This document shows positions 47,461 to 58,445 of a stretch of DNA of 64,000 bases, in pieces (position 1 is the stretch's first letter; every line of letters starts with the position of its first letter). A program made the position numbers and the translations under genes. Location of the stretch: the NCBI GenBank assembly GCA_963853835.1, contig OY970820.1, forward strand, positions 26,291,873-26,355,872, given 5' to 3'. The DNA is from Calendula officinalis. Taxonomy: Eukaryota > Streptophyta > Magnoliopsida > Asterales > Asteraceae. The notes beneath the pieces are model-generated. The model saw only the letters and a program-made list of their open reading frames with translations, was not told the origin of the DNA and ran no database searches.

Positions 47461-47880
47461 ATCAATTTCAAAAATACCATCATGAGGAATAGCATTAAAA
47501 TAAAAAAATTCGAAACCAAAATACCATAATCCGTAAAAGTGTGAATAAAACCATTATTCCACAAACATGAAAGCGAAACTATACCCCTAGTAATACCGGG
47601 TTCATAGTGAAAATTTTCTAGTACAATAATTAAACCACTAGGAAGGATTAAATCATAGCTTCCTATTGCTTCGACCGGTGCACGCATTCCATTGCCCACG
47701 TACAAGTCCAAAGCTCCATGGTTTAGCTTTCTACTTCCCCTTAGACCCTGCATGGTATTACAAATGTGAGTTCCACAACCATTGTCATATACCCAAGATT
47801 TATTAGGGAAAGCATATAGTTCTATTGTGAAGATAACTGATGTGCCAACCTTGTTGGCTTTGTTCTTCAACAACTATGTC
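47445..47880 (-). pseudogene. pol: Protease of element E with altered active site
   Basis: Contains SWVYDNGCGTHICNT, where the copia protease normally has Asp-Thr/Ser-Gly; here the middle residue is Asn. The following KLNHGALDLYVGNG and LPSGLIIVLENFHYEPGI blocks are typical of copia PR to GAG-pre-integrase linkers. A frameshift near 47505 separates it from integrase. Confidence 0.8.
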
Positions 47881-47883
47881 AGG

Positions 47884-48709
47884 TAGGCAGGACAGTTCCT
47901 CCTCTAGTTGCCTGTTTCACCGCAGTGATGGCAAGAAAGCTCCTTAGCAGGGTGCTCCTTTTTAGTAGGTGGGGAAACCTTTGGCTTGGGTTTGTAAACT
48001 TGCTTACCCTTGCCTTGGCCCTTAGCAACTACTTGCGGTTTAGGTTTTGGATCATACCTTGCCTTATAGAAAGGACAGCAGGGGCAGGAGTTTTCTTAGG
48101 TAGCCTAGATTCCGTTTGTTTCAGCATAGCATGTAATTCGGCGATAGTCTTCCCCATACTATGCATATGATAAGTCATGACAAACGGTGCAAAGTCCTTG
48201 CTGAGGGAAGTTAGGATCAAGCTAATCCCAAGGACATGAGGCATGGGGTAACCAAGTTTCTCCATTTGGTCTAAGTAGCTCTTCATCTTCAAAAGATAAG
48301 AGCTAACAGACTGACCCTCATCTTGCTTCCAAGCGTGGAAAGCTTTTACAGTGTCAAAGAGTTCCTGATCGGCTTGCTTTTGATACGTGGCTTTTAGGTC
48401 ACGCATCATATCAAATGCAGTGAGGTCCTCGAGATTCTTTTGAATCTCAGGAGTCATGCTCACTAGCATGAGAGCAGCGACTTCTTGCTGTTCGTTAAAC
48501 CTTTTCGTATAGGCTGCACGGACAGCAGCAGTGTCAATAGCAGCGGGGCCAGGGAGCGGCGCCTCTTCCAAATGGTGGTACTTTTGCTCGGCCCTAAGGA
48601 CAATCCTTAGGTTTCGAGCCCAATCCACAAAGTTCGTTCCATCAAGTTTCTCTTTTTCGAGAACGGAACGAATGGTGGTGTGAGTAAGGGTTTGATTGTT
48701 TGAAGTCAT
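47884..48709 (-). pseudogene. gag: Gag of element E
   Basis: The 226-codon frame (48709-48029) begins MTSNNQTLTHTTIRSVLEK, with LDGTNFVDWARNLRIVL and the MTYHMHSMGKTIAELHAML signature. It is clearly related to B and D gag. The frame then shifts, and the knuckle is at 47892-47933, reading CHHCGETGN, a TAG stop (47904-47906) and RRNC: both the His and the Trp positions are changed. Confidence 0.85.
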
Positions 48710-50428
48710 CTACAAAATTACAAAGTTCATTAATTAGTATTTTCAATAATAATGTCTTTTAATAAATTAACTACCCAATTAATTTTAATTAAAAGCTAAG
48801 ATCCCATTGAGTTTCTATCACCGCATCAGTTGATCTACTGGTGATGATAGATCCAATAGGTAGGTGACGATCAACAATTGCATTACAAGTGCAAATCATA
48901 GAGTTATGGGACTTCATGGCACCTAGTGAACAAGCATTTAGGGTCAAGTGGCATGTTTGTCGCATCTTCGCCTCGTGTCAAGGTCTCACCGTCAACTCGA
49001 TTAAGTCATCCAATGTAAAATCATGTCAAAATAGATCTAGGTCTCACGCGTAGAGGATAATGACCTCGGATCTAAATTCAAACCACGTCTCACGTGAATT
49101 CAAAAGTAGAAGCAAGTGATTTCAACCAATTGGACGGCGTGACTTAAATTTTAGGTATGAAAATTTTAAGATAAAAGTTTTATTAAGATATGAATGAATC
49201 ATGTACTTCATTCATACCACTTCATACGTCGTTTAATAAACGGAAAAAACTTTTAACGCTTATTAAGGGTTAAGTTTCAAATCGTATTTAAACTTTGTTT
49301 AATCTTAAAACATTTTTAGATTAAAGATTGATCATCAATGATTAACAAGTAATCATAGATGGTCAAAGATTTGGATTTTTTAATGTTTGTGTCTAAAATC
49401 GTATTTTAATTGTTTTATTATTTTGTATCTAATAGAAATTAAACAACCACAAACATAAAGAAAAACATGCAACATATTTTGTGCAAACCTCGACCGATGA
49501 TAGCCTAGGTTCGGTCACGTGAGTCATCACGACGGACCGAAGGGTCAAACTAGGGGACGGGCCAACATGAACCCAAACGGGCCTACATAAACCCAATGGG
49601 CTCCCACTTGCTCCAAGACATTCATGGGCAAGTAGGAACCAACATTTGTGGAAAAAATGCAATCTGCCAGAAAATCCAGCATGACTTGAAGGCCCGAAAG
49701 TCAATTAAGAAATCTTCGGTGGTCTTCCCCGCCTTCTGTAAAGTTGTAGGTCTCTGAGTTACGGGAATATTGGCGGTGGTTTCAGTTCCAACGGAATAGA
49801 CAATCTCCAGAAAAGTCAGTTTTCGTGCAGCTGCACAGGAGGTGCCGAAAATTGTTGTTTTGTCCTCATCTTTTCTTCAACTTTGGTCAACAAATTACAA
49901 AATAAAAAGAAACAAAATACAACTATTGTAGTTACTTTTACAATTGAAATTTGCCCCAAAAAATGGCACCAAAAATAAAAGAAAAAATTAAACAATTACA
50001 ACAATTTAGCCAAAAACACGGCTTTTCCCAAAACAACCAAACATTCAAACACAATCACATTCAATCACAAACGGTCTAGGTTTTCATCGGTTTGCACAAA
50101 CAAGCAACAATTGACAAGGCTTTGGCTTGGGATATGACAAAAATACATGTTTTGCCATATAAAAAAATGATATTAAAAAGTAAATCCAAGCCAAATAATC
50201 AAAAAATTCAATAACTAGATTAATTTCTTGATGTGATTTTGTAACAAGTGACAATAGGGTTACAAAAATACAATATTTTAACCCAAAATTTTTATAAAAA
50301 AACCGGAAAAAAAAAATTTAAAAACCCATAGGGTTTTTGTTCGTCCGATCGGGATTTTTAAAACACCAAAAAAGATTGGTTTTTGTCACTTTCACAAAAT
50401 CTAGCTAATTATATGATTAATATAATGA
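48710..50428 (-). other. Leader of element E
   Basis: 1.7 kb between primer site and gag with no gene recognised. A 91-codon minus frame at 49429-49704 has no domain and is not called. Long leaders are shared with B and D, supporting common ancestry. Confidence 0.6.
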
Positions 50429-50440
50429 CTCGTGATACCA
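50429..50440 (-). promoter_or_regulatory. Primer-binding site of element E
   Basis: The minus strand reads TGGTATCACGAG: the first eight bases match the initiator-Met site, the last four differ. It lies one base inside the LTR. Confidence 0.65.
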
Positions 50441-50951
50441 CTAATGGTGATTTTAGGTTAAAACAAGTAACAAAACGCAGCAGAAAAGTTTAATCACCAT
50501 GAACGGATCTAATATCAATCATACAATTAAACTACAAGTAAAATCAAAGAGAATAGATGAAGTATTCATACCCTAGTTGCCTTTGATTATGATGAATTCT
50601 GTTGGTGAGATGGGACGGACGAAACCAAGAACTCCAATGGGGAATTCCTCCAAAGCTAGTCCACACTACACTATCAAGAACACCCTTGAAGATGCTAGTC
50701 CTTTGCAAGCTTGAAAGAGGCAAAACCAAGAACCCTAGAGAGGGTATTCGGCCGAGAGAGAGGAGGCAAGGGAGGGAGGATTAGGGTTGGCTTTCTTGCT
50801 CCCTAATCTAAGTATTTATTCCATAAACAAGTTTAAGGGATATCACACTTAGCCCCTTGTCCTTTCTTTCTTTTAATTTAATCCCACTAGATAATATAAG
50901 TCTTAACAAGTAAACTTAATTATTTAGTGTACCACTTACATTATTATATAC

Positions 50952-53347
50952 TAGCCGGGTACCCGCGCTATGCGGCGGGGGGTACCCGGTGTAACCATAT
51001 ATCTCGGAGATTAAATGGTATCATTCCTATATAAACATCTTGTTATATATAACTTATGGTAAGTTTGACCTCAATAGTGAATATCTTTTCCTTACGATTT
51101 ATATAGATGGTCTAATACGATAGACGGGACCTTTAAAGGCACTAAAGTGATTTCCATCTTTATGAAGATAAATTAAATGAGGGATTGACATATATTTTCC
51201 AGATCTACCTTTAAACATCTACAAGTGTTATAACATGAGCTACAACAATGTTTAAATTCAGATTCGGTTGTTATCGAGCTTTCTCTATGAAGATAGACAT
51301 CAAAATATATTCAGGCAACATAAATATACAAAACAATAGAACCCAAGTGTCAATAATACACAGTTACATAGCAGAAAACAAACACTTGCAGAAGCAAAAT
51401 AAACAATCTGATTTAATAATTCCAACATGCTTTTTTGAACTTCACGTTCAACACCAGGGTGCATCATACCTAAATAAACGACAGTATTCATGCCATTGCC
51501 TTCTTTCTAACAACAAGCAAATAAACAAAAAAGAATGATGATAAATTAGTATATAAATAAATAATCAATACTTCTGTGTACCAACATGATCAATTGCAAC
51601 AATGAAGACCACAGATTGTCAACAACTCTGAAAAGTTTTCTGACTAACTTAGGACCATCCCCGAGGTATTTTTGAATCAACACACTTCCAACTACAAGCA
51701 AGAAAGTTTTACACTTCCTGTAGGAGAAGATTAAAATATGAATTAAATTATCAAAACATGGTAGTGTATTTCACTCGAAAACTTTTACACTTATGAGCTA
51801 CGAATTTGATTTTATCTTGCAACACAAAAGCTAAAAGTTATGCACAGTCAAATGTGTAGAATAAATTCGTTAAAAATATTTTTGAAGTGTACGTAATTTT
51901 GTCCTTGTTTACACTTTCAAGTTTATACAATTTTTTGTCCTTGTTTATATGTACGTAATTTTGTAAATTTTTTCACATTTATAAATGTAACTATCTTATA
52001 CACATTAATTTCATTAATCGTACTCACAAAATAATATACACTAACAATCATTCATGCTTGTAGTTCAGTTAATTTATACCGAGGAGACATAATTACCTTT
52101 CTTTAGAGCTCCGCAAGTTGGTCCAACATGGATTGAGTCTGAAATACAAATAAGAAAACATATTACAAGATTTATTATTAAATATCTCAATATATATATC
52201 TAAGTAATATATTAACTTAAAAATGAAAAACAGAAGGCTATGGAAAAACTGGGTTCAAGTTTGTATCTTTGTTAATCTGATTTTCCTCAAAGACATCTCC
52301 AGTTGGTGCTCTATTTGATCGAGCTCCTTTTTTTGCAATCATCAAATTTACAAACAGTTACAAATATTACATCGGTAAGGTTTGGAATTGATGATCGATA
52401 TACCTTTTTGACCGTTGCAGAACCTTCACTTTTGCCTTTAGCTACAAATGCTCGTGGCAATTGTACTGCACAAATTCATTAATGATGTCATCGTTTAGTA
52501 AGACAACCGAAAGTCGGGAAACAATAAACTGATTTATGCGATTGTATGTGATTAAAGTTTTAGTCTTAGGTTAATCAGCTAAACAAACCTGGATCTCATT
52601 TTCTGGTTGGCTGCGTTTAAATGATCCATAACTACAGTTGTGAATTTGTGATATGTATTTTTCAATCTAATCTCCGCACTTGTCTATGACAAAAACGTCA
52701 ACGATATAAACCCTAAATCGATTTCGATTACTAGAACCATATCAAACACAAAGAATGAAGCCACAATTATCGAAGGAGACATACTAGATCTGCGAGGACA
52801 CCGAGTTCATAGCGAGAGAACATTATGAGTTTTAGGTTAATTCAAATTAGAGTCATAAGACGCAGCAGAGATATTACATTTTTCCACGCTTCCCAATTTG
52901 ATGATTCCACTTCCCAACTTGACGATTTCGTTTCCCAACCATTGAAAACCCAAGGCTGGTTATGAGTTTTCTTGCATGTAATTTGTTGGCTATCGGACAT
53001 GGTTGTATGCTGGAGCTCCCCTTTCCATTTCCCAAAATGTCGGTTGATTCTCCAAGAAAGAGATTTGAATTTTGAAAGGTCCATATAAATGATGGGCAGA
53101 AATCCACTCAATTGGGAATAGTCAGATAGTGAACTGTTTAATAAGTATTTGTTTACGATTGAAAACGTAGCGGATTGTGGATCAGGTGGTTTGGGTGTTC
53201 ATATCTATCCCATGAGACCGGGGTTCGAAACACGCCTGAAACTATTTTTTTATTAAAAAAGATTAAATCTAAAAATAGAAAGTATTTGGCTGAATTTTCA
53301 GCCAGCTATTTACGGAAAGGTCCTAAATGCTTTATAGATAGTAGAGA
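50952..53347 (-). mobile_element. Non-autonomous Helitron (minus strand)
   Basis: The minus strand begins TCTCTACTATCTATAAAG at 53347 and ends with a GC-rich hairpin (GGGTACCCCCCG...GCGCGGGTACCCGG) followed at once by CTAG at 50955-50952. It lies between a host A and a host T, with no duplication: all Helitron hallmarks. 2.4 kb, no Rep/helicase frame. The interior has exon-like pieces, for example one on the minus strand encoding QLPRAFVAKGK and ending at a GT donor (52404/52403), suggesting captured gene fragments of unknown source. Confidence 0.85.
53182..53239 (+). mobile_element. tRNA-like (SINE-head) sequence inside the Helitron
   Basis: TCAGGTG at 53182-53188 can pair with CGCCTGA at 53233-53239 like an acceptor stem, and GGGGTTCGAAAC near the end matches the tRNA T-loop/B box. 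The anticodon arm is poor and it is followed by T7 then A-rich DNA, so it is a tRNA-derived relic, not a working tRNA gene. Confidence 0.5.
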
Positions 53348-53358
53348 TATAATATAAT

Positions 53359-53668
53359 GTGTCTGATTCAGCGCAGAACCGTTTAAAGGTACAGAACCGC
53401 AGAACCATCATAACATCCAATGTTTTCTATGTTATACATAAGTTGTACATTTTCATACACGCCGTAACCATCCTAACATCCAATGTTTCCAATTTTTTAT
53501 ACACATAATATATAAATATATTTATATAAAAGATTGGAAACATTGGATGTGTAAATGTGTTATAACGTGTATGAAAATGTATACTTTATGTATAACATAG
53601 AAAACATTGGATGTTAGGATGGTTCTGCGGTTCTACACCTTTAAACGGTTCTGCGCTGAATCGGACCC
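53359..53668. mobile_element. MULE-type MITE with long inverted ends
   Basis: 310 bp, almost entirely an inverted repeat of about 140 bp per arm (GATTCAGCGCAGAACCGTTTA at the tips; ACATCCAATGTTT further in). Flanked by ATAATATAAT at 53349-53358 and 53669-53678. Duplications of 9-10 bp and long terminal inverted repeats are typical of Mutator-like elements. No coding capacity. Confidence 0.85.
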
Positions 53669-53793
53669 ATAATATAATTACCCTAATTACATTATATATA
53701 ACAAGGTGTTTAGTGTATAAGTGTGTGACCCTTTAGGCTCACATACAACTAGCCATATAACTATATGTTATACGCGTGAAGCATATTCCAACA

Positions 53794-54190
53794 ATTCCCT
53801 GAATAATTCTCCCTCCCGGAGACCGTACGTAAAAGCTGCTATTATGAGTGAGTCCTCCCGGACAGGCATCTTCAGGCTCTTCTCGTTAAACCTTTTGAAG
53901 TATGACTTATTGGACTCTCCTTCTCGTTGTCTACAAGCCATGATGGATTGAGATCGCTGCTGGTACTTCTTCTGTTGTATGAAGCTATGACAAAATTGTG
54001 TGACAAGTTCTTCGAAGCTAGTTATACTCCTTTGTGGTAAACTAGCTAACCAGTATCGAGCCGAACCCTCCAACGTTCCGGCAAAGTACAGACACCGCAA
54101 CTTCTGGTCCATCGGTATAATTCTTACAGGCCACCGGAAGCTTGCCACATGATCGTCAGGATCTCCTGTTCCGTCATGATTCTTCCGGAC
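53794..54190 (-). pseudogene. gag: Gag N-terminal half of element G
   Basis: On the minus strand: DGTGDPDDHVASFRWPV, then the retrotransposon gag domain with EGSARYWLASLPQRSITSFEEL, FCHSFIQQKKYQQRSQSIMA and FTYGLREGELFREL, where it meets element E. It continues at 17454 with ELSKRDF. Within this piece the frame is open. Gag builds the particle core. Confidence 0.85.
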
Positions 54191-54649
54191 TGGCGAAACT
54201 ATCCGTTCCGTCTAAGAACCTGCGTACAACCACGAAAAAACTCTAGTCAGGAGCCTCATGAGGGTCACCTCGTGAAGACACTCCGACGCTCAAGTCAGTA
54301 CTTATGCTATGAATCGAGTAGGAACTACGTACGATATGATATGAGTAATAAATGTGGAGAGTTTAATGTGGAGTATAAGATATGTCGGGTTTAGAGTGAG
54401 ATTACTAAATGCAAGGATTATGTGTCTTATTGCGTACCTTACTATCTACCGAAGGTGCTTATTTATAGCAGAGATCCTCAGGCGGGAGAAGTAGATTTCC
54501 CTCCTTCGCATGCGGCACCCTTCGGACCTTCGGGTAAAAGCTTGAGACGAAACCTGTTTAATCCGCCGGTCCATACGGTGGTGTTTCATCTTGGGCGGCT
54601 TCCAGCGCCGTTCGCATTAAATGCGCATGCACTTTCCCTTGAATCCTGC
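54191..54649 (-). repeat. Presumed 5' LTR/leader of element G, proximal part
   Basis: Non-coding sequence immediately upstream of G gag, with TATAAATA on the minus strand at 54460-54467. The exact LTR end and primer site could not be placed, and the matching 3' LTR is outside the window. The sequence is interrupted by the solo LTR and appears to resume at 57261. Confidence 0.5.
54460..54467 (-). promoter_or_regulatory. TATA box upstream of element G gag
   Basis: Minus-strand TATAAATA, preceded by GCCTGAGGATCTCTGC and about 270 bp from the first recognisable gag codons. Confidence 0.5.
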
Positions 54650-55132
54650 TGTGACAACTCGATATTTCTGGTATGTAAACTCATTTCATTTCTAGAACTT
54701 TACTTATTTAGAAAGTTTCTATTTTTAGACATTTCTATTTCTGGCATCCTAATACACAACAAATTATATATTTTTCCACCATACATAAGTGTTTGACTAT
54801 TTTAGTCAACACAAACATTATTATTTCCTTATGGTGACACATTTCAGCTAAAAACATTTCTAAAACAATGAATTTATCGGTAAAACAATAAACGTATTAA
54901 AATTAAATAAGTGTGACTCGATTTGAACTATACTCTAAACCCGACACCTTGATCATTTGACCGACCACTATGTGGCCGGCCTAGACCTTGCTCGTGACCC
55001 CCATTGTGGCCGAACACCCCATGTAGTGTAAATTCTTGTGATCTTATCCATCTTACTTGATCTTTATCCTCATCCTCATTTGAAAGAGTCCCTATTAGAC
55101 TCAAACACCTATTCCTAGCCCTAATTTCCCCT

Positions 55133-55140
55133 TATAAATA
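55133..55140 (+). promoter_or_regulatory. TATA box of the solo LTR
   Basis: CCCCTTATAAATACTAAACC, a clean TATA context, about 480 bp from the LTR start. Confidence 0.6.
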
Positions 55141-55489
55141 CTAAACCATCTTAACCACTAATCCCAAGCATCCCCACAACACCCTTCGTCCGATCGAAGC
55201 AAGCAAAAGCCGAGCACCTCCTTTGTTCGTATGATCACATCATCCCCATTCGGTTTCTTGCTTGTTGATCCAAGGTATGATACCCTAAACCCTTGTTGTT
55301 TCTTCTATAAATCCTTGCTTGAAATCAGTTTCGAACCCGAGACCATGGCCCTAGGCCATATGGTCTCGGTTAGCTCATAAATCCGTAGCATACATGCATG
55401 CGTGCGTATGCATGTGTGTGTTGTTTGTTTGAATCGTTAGACTTGTTAGATTTGTTGTTTAATCCCTTGAATTGATGCTCGAACCCTAG

Positions 55490-56160
55490 ATCTAGAACCC
55501 TAGACACATTAAACCCTAGATCTAGACTAATCTAGACACTAAACTCGAACCCTAGACTCGATCTAGCCTAGAACCCTTAGGGTTTCGGCCTAGCCGGCCA
55601 ACCCTAGACCAAATCGAACCCTAGTTGACCATATGTTGACTATATTTGACTTTTGTTGACCAAATATTGTTCTAGACTAAACCCTAGATCCGAACATCAA
55701 ACCCTAGTCGAAATCTAGAACCTCTAAGTTGACTTTTGTTGACTATTTGACCTATGTTGACTTCTACAATTGACCAATGTTGACCCATAAGTCAAACCGG
55801 GTCAAGGCCGGATCTTGACCCAAACCGATCAACCCAAACCCGAAGACATAATCGGGCCAAGGCCCATACTTGGCCCATTCGATCTACTTTAGTCCATCGG
55901 GCCCAAACTTTAGTTGGCCCATTAGTATCCAAACCCAATTGGGCCCAAGCCCAATCCATGGCCCAATCTAATCGGACCTAAGCCCAATATGAGGCCAAAG
56001 TGGCCCAACCTAGTGGCCCATTAAGCCCATCTAGGCCCATTAGGCCCAATAGGCCCAATCTAGACCCATTAAGCCTAACCCAAGCTCATTTCATTTCATT
56101 TCATTTCGAAGCCCATTTCATTTTCATTTCGTCCCATTAAGGCCCAATGATCCAAGTTCA
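55490..56160 (+). repeat. Consecutive AACCCTAGA, TTGAC and GGCCCA motif arrays
   Basis: About 55490-55620 holds repeated AACCCTAGA (telo-box-like). About 55620-55820 has at least eleven + strand TTGAC cores (W-box, the WRKY target). About 55860-56155 has around a dozen GGCCCA cores (site II/TCP-type). They lie downstream of the TATA box, so within the transcribed part of the LTR. Confidence 0.7.
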
Positions 56161-57260
56161 TTCGATGTCACAAAACATAAAACATAACATTAATTGTATA
56201 TCATTTATCTTATATCGTAACTAGATCGCCTGTGTTAGCTTAGTCTAATTAGTAAGTTATATCGTTTGGAAGCTAGGAGCCTTTGAAGGATTCCTCTGTC
56301 CTAATCTGTCGTTAAGCTTTGCCCAGGTGAGTCCACAGACCCCTTTTACTCTTTTACTGTTTTTACAAACTTTGGGGTGGAAAACATAAACACAACTGCT
56401 ACTGTTTTACTATGACTGTACAACATATACATTTTCATTATCGCGTTGGCATGACAAACAATTATTATACCGGACTAAGGTTTGCCAGCAATCATTAACT
56501 AGCGGATCTAGACCATGGATATGCAGATAGTACTATTGGCTGACACTCATCCTCCCAACATTATTTGATCACTACTTGGTATATCCAAGACATCTTTCGG
56601 GAGTGTATATCCATAAAAGAACGATAACATACTGGATTTGAAGTGTTAATTGTGGACTTAGGGGTTGCTATATTAACTCAATAGACTAGCTACCTGTTGG
56701 GAATAACAGTTCATGCGATGTCAAACATAACACTTGTTCAACACTTTTTCATAAACAAAACATGTAATTGTAGATTCTCTACAATTACACTTTACTTTTT
56801 ATATCTACTTCTTATATCATATGAGTGTTGAACTATATACATTTTCAGTCATAAACTTATTTTCATAACAAACATTTTGGGTAGCAAACACTTACTTTTC
56901 ATACAACATTAATCATGTGGATTCACTCAACATTATTGTTGACCCTTTTATTATTTATGTTTTTCCAGGTGATTAGGTGCAGTGGAACAGCTGGAGGATA
57001 TGAGCAGTGGGATTGTCGTGAGCCATGATTAAAACATTAAGTTTATGAACAGTCATTTCATTTCAAAACAATCTCACTTTTAGGAAACTTACTATTTTTG
57101 GGAACTTTCTATTTGTGGAAAGTGAAAACAACTTTTATTTTTCGTTATTGCGTGGTTGTTTGTTTACTTAATTTTTGCTATGTTGTCATGAACGTTACAC
57201 CTTCGTTCTTCCGCAAAACATTTTAAATGAAGTAAAACTCATTTTTGGCGGGGTGTGACA

Positions 57261-57510
57261 CCCGCTCACATTAACTAGTCCTTTGGACTCATCGATCTAC
57301 TTCCTTCGTCATCTTCTGTTATGTTTTCCAGCGTTTTGTGGACTTGCATGGCCATAAGCCATGCACGTTCCGAAAGCTCGATACGTTACCGAGAAGGTGT
57401 GATATGTCATCAATACTCAAGCAAATATTTCCTCGGCCATGCATGATGTTTCTTAATCTCTGGATCGTCGTTATTTTTGCTTAAGTTACGTTTAAGAATA
57501 TCTACTATTA
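57261..57510 (-). repeat. Presumed distal part of element G LTR
   Basis: Sequence of similar composition continues from the solo LTR flank. It has no gene and its outer end could not be defined. Assignment rests only on the solo LTR having interrupted it. Confidence 0.3.
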
Positions 57511-58038
57511 AGCATGAGAGGAGGTGATTTGGATATTCCACCAATTGAGGACATTCTTCCATAGATCTCTTGCAATAATTCACTCTAAGAATAAATCGAG
57601 ATCAATCCTATTGTTGTCTAATTAATTGATTCTTGTGGGGAGTCTACGTTTTGCAGCGATAGAAGAAAAAAGCCATTAGTAGGAAATTATATTACCTCTT
57701 ATATTTAAATATGGGTTTTGAACATTGCCCTTAATTAAGGCAATGGTTAAAGAAAGTTTAAATGGTTAATGTACAATTAAACAAGCATTAGTAGTTAATA
57801 AAATTCATGGGGTGATTTTTATTACTTAATTTTACAACTTTTAAAACACAAAATTTGTTCTTAAATTTTACTCCAAGGGAATATAACTTCTTTCTTTGTT
57901 TAATTAGTGTTCCATTTTTCTTTATTATTAACAACTCCAAAATATAACAAAAATATGATTACTATATGTATTTAGCAATGCTCAGTTTTCACGCAAAGAT
58001 AATTGTTATTTTGGGAGATATTTGCGTTTTGGAAAAAG
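57511..58038. other. Intergenic, nothing recognised
   Basis: AT-rich unique-looking sequence with no frame, repeat or motif of note. Confidence 0.6.
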
Positions 58039-58112
58039 TGACTGACTCAGGACTCGAACATGTGTCCTTTATGTTTTTGACAAGAGGCTATTATAACTAA
58101 CTGAACTATTAT
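58039..58112 (-). mobile_element. tRNA-derived SINE-like head (minus strand)
   Basis: The minus strand has TAGTTCAGTTAG (58108-58097), close to a tRNA A box, and TGTTCGAGTCC (58060-58050), an almost perfect B box, 37 bp apart. The order and spacing suit a pol III promoter. It does not fold as a complete tRNA. Confidence 0.5.
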
Positions 58113-58190
58113 GTAAGATGTTGATTACTTGATTGCAGTTACCTATATACCTCATTATATAATATTAATCTATAAACTCGTTTTATTATA

Positions 58191-58330
58191 TTGACCACCA
58201 CTCACTATCACCGTCACCACTCATCACCGCCACCGGCGCCACAATCCTACCGCCTCCACCCACCACCACAATCCCACCTCCGCCACCCACCTTTACTACA
58301 CACCACCACTTACTACCATCATTATCGCCA
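58191..58330 (+). repeat. CAC/CCA-rich low-complexity tract
   Basis: Imperfect ACC/CAC trinucleotide repeat over about 140 bp. It gives a His/Pro-rich short frame by chance; not called as a gene. Confidence 0.8.
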
Positions 58331-58445
58331 TCAAGTTCATATATTGAGCAAACCAATTAACTTCGAAAGGTTATGATTACTTTAAATTATATTTTATGCA
58401 TTTACAGTTAATTGCTTGCAATATTCCTAAAAAGAATTAGTAGAG

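Larger units (their letters stand above)
17455..53793 (-). mobile_element. Element E: Ty1/copia retrotransposon, minus strand, heavily interrupted
   Basis: On the minus strand: 5' LTR (53793-50442, with a Helitron and a MITE inside), primer site (50440-50429), 1.7-kb leader, gag (48709), protease, integrase, then a deletion fusing integrase to RT, F inserted in RT, more RT (35148-34779), then D, then a 388-bp piece of 3' LTR (17842-17455). RNase H and most of the 3' LTR were lost together with the 5' end of D. All reading frames are broken. Confidence 0.8.
50442..53793 (-). repeat. Element E 5' LTR, enlarged by a Helitron and a MITE
   Basis: On the minus strand it starts TGTTGGAATATGCTTC at 53793 and ends CCATTA at 50442. 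Subtracting the Helitron (50952-53347) and the MITE with its duplication leaves about 640 bp. The first 400 bp in + coordinates match 17455-17842. Flanked at 53794-53798 by the ATTCC duplication. Confidence 0.8.
54650..57260 (+). repeat. Solo LTR (2.6 kb)
   Basis: Starts TGTGACAACTCG and ends GGGTGTGACA. Flanked by CCTGC (54645-54649) and CCCGC (57261-57265), a 5-bp duplication with one change. No interior, primer site or second LTR, so it is the product of LTR-LTR recombination. TATA box TATAAATA at 55133-55140. The length and the GGTGTGACA end suggest a gypsy element of another family than A. No gene; it contains three consecutive motif arrays (55490-56160). Confidence 0.75.

Noticed and set aside
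49429..49704. Small gene with a 91-residue product in the leader of E
   Set aside because: No domain, no supporting promoter, lies in the transposon leader; treated as a chance frame.
53721..54796. + strand frames over element G gag and LTR
   Set aside because: They are shadows of the minus-strand gag and of LTR sequence.
58191..58376. 61-residue His/Pro-rich peptide
   Set aside because: Product of a CAC/CCA low-complexity tract; no promoter or conserved feature.
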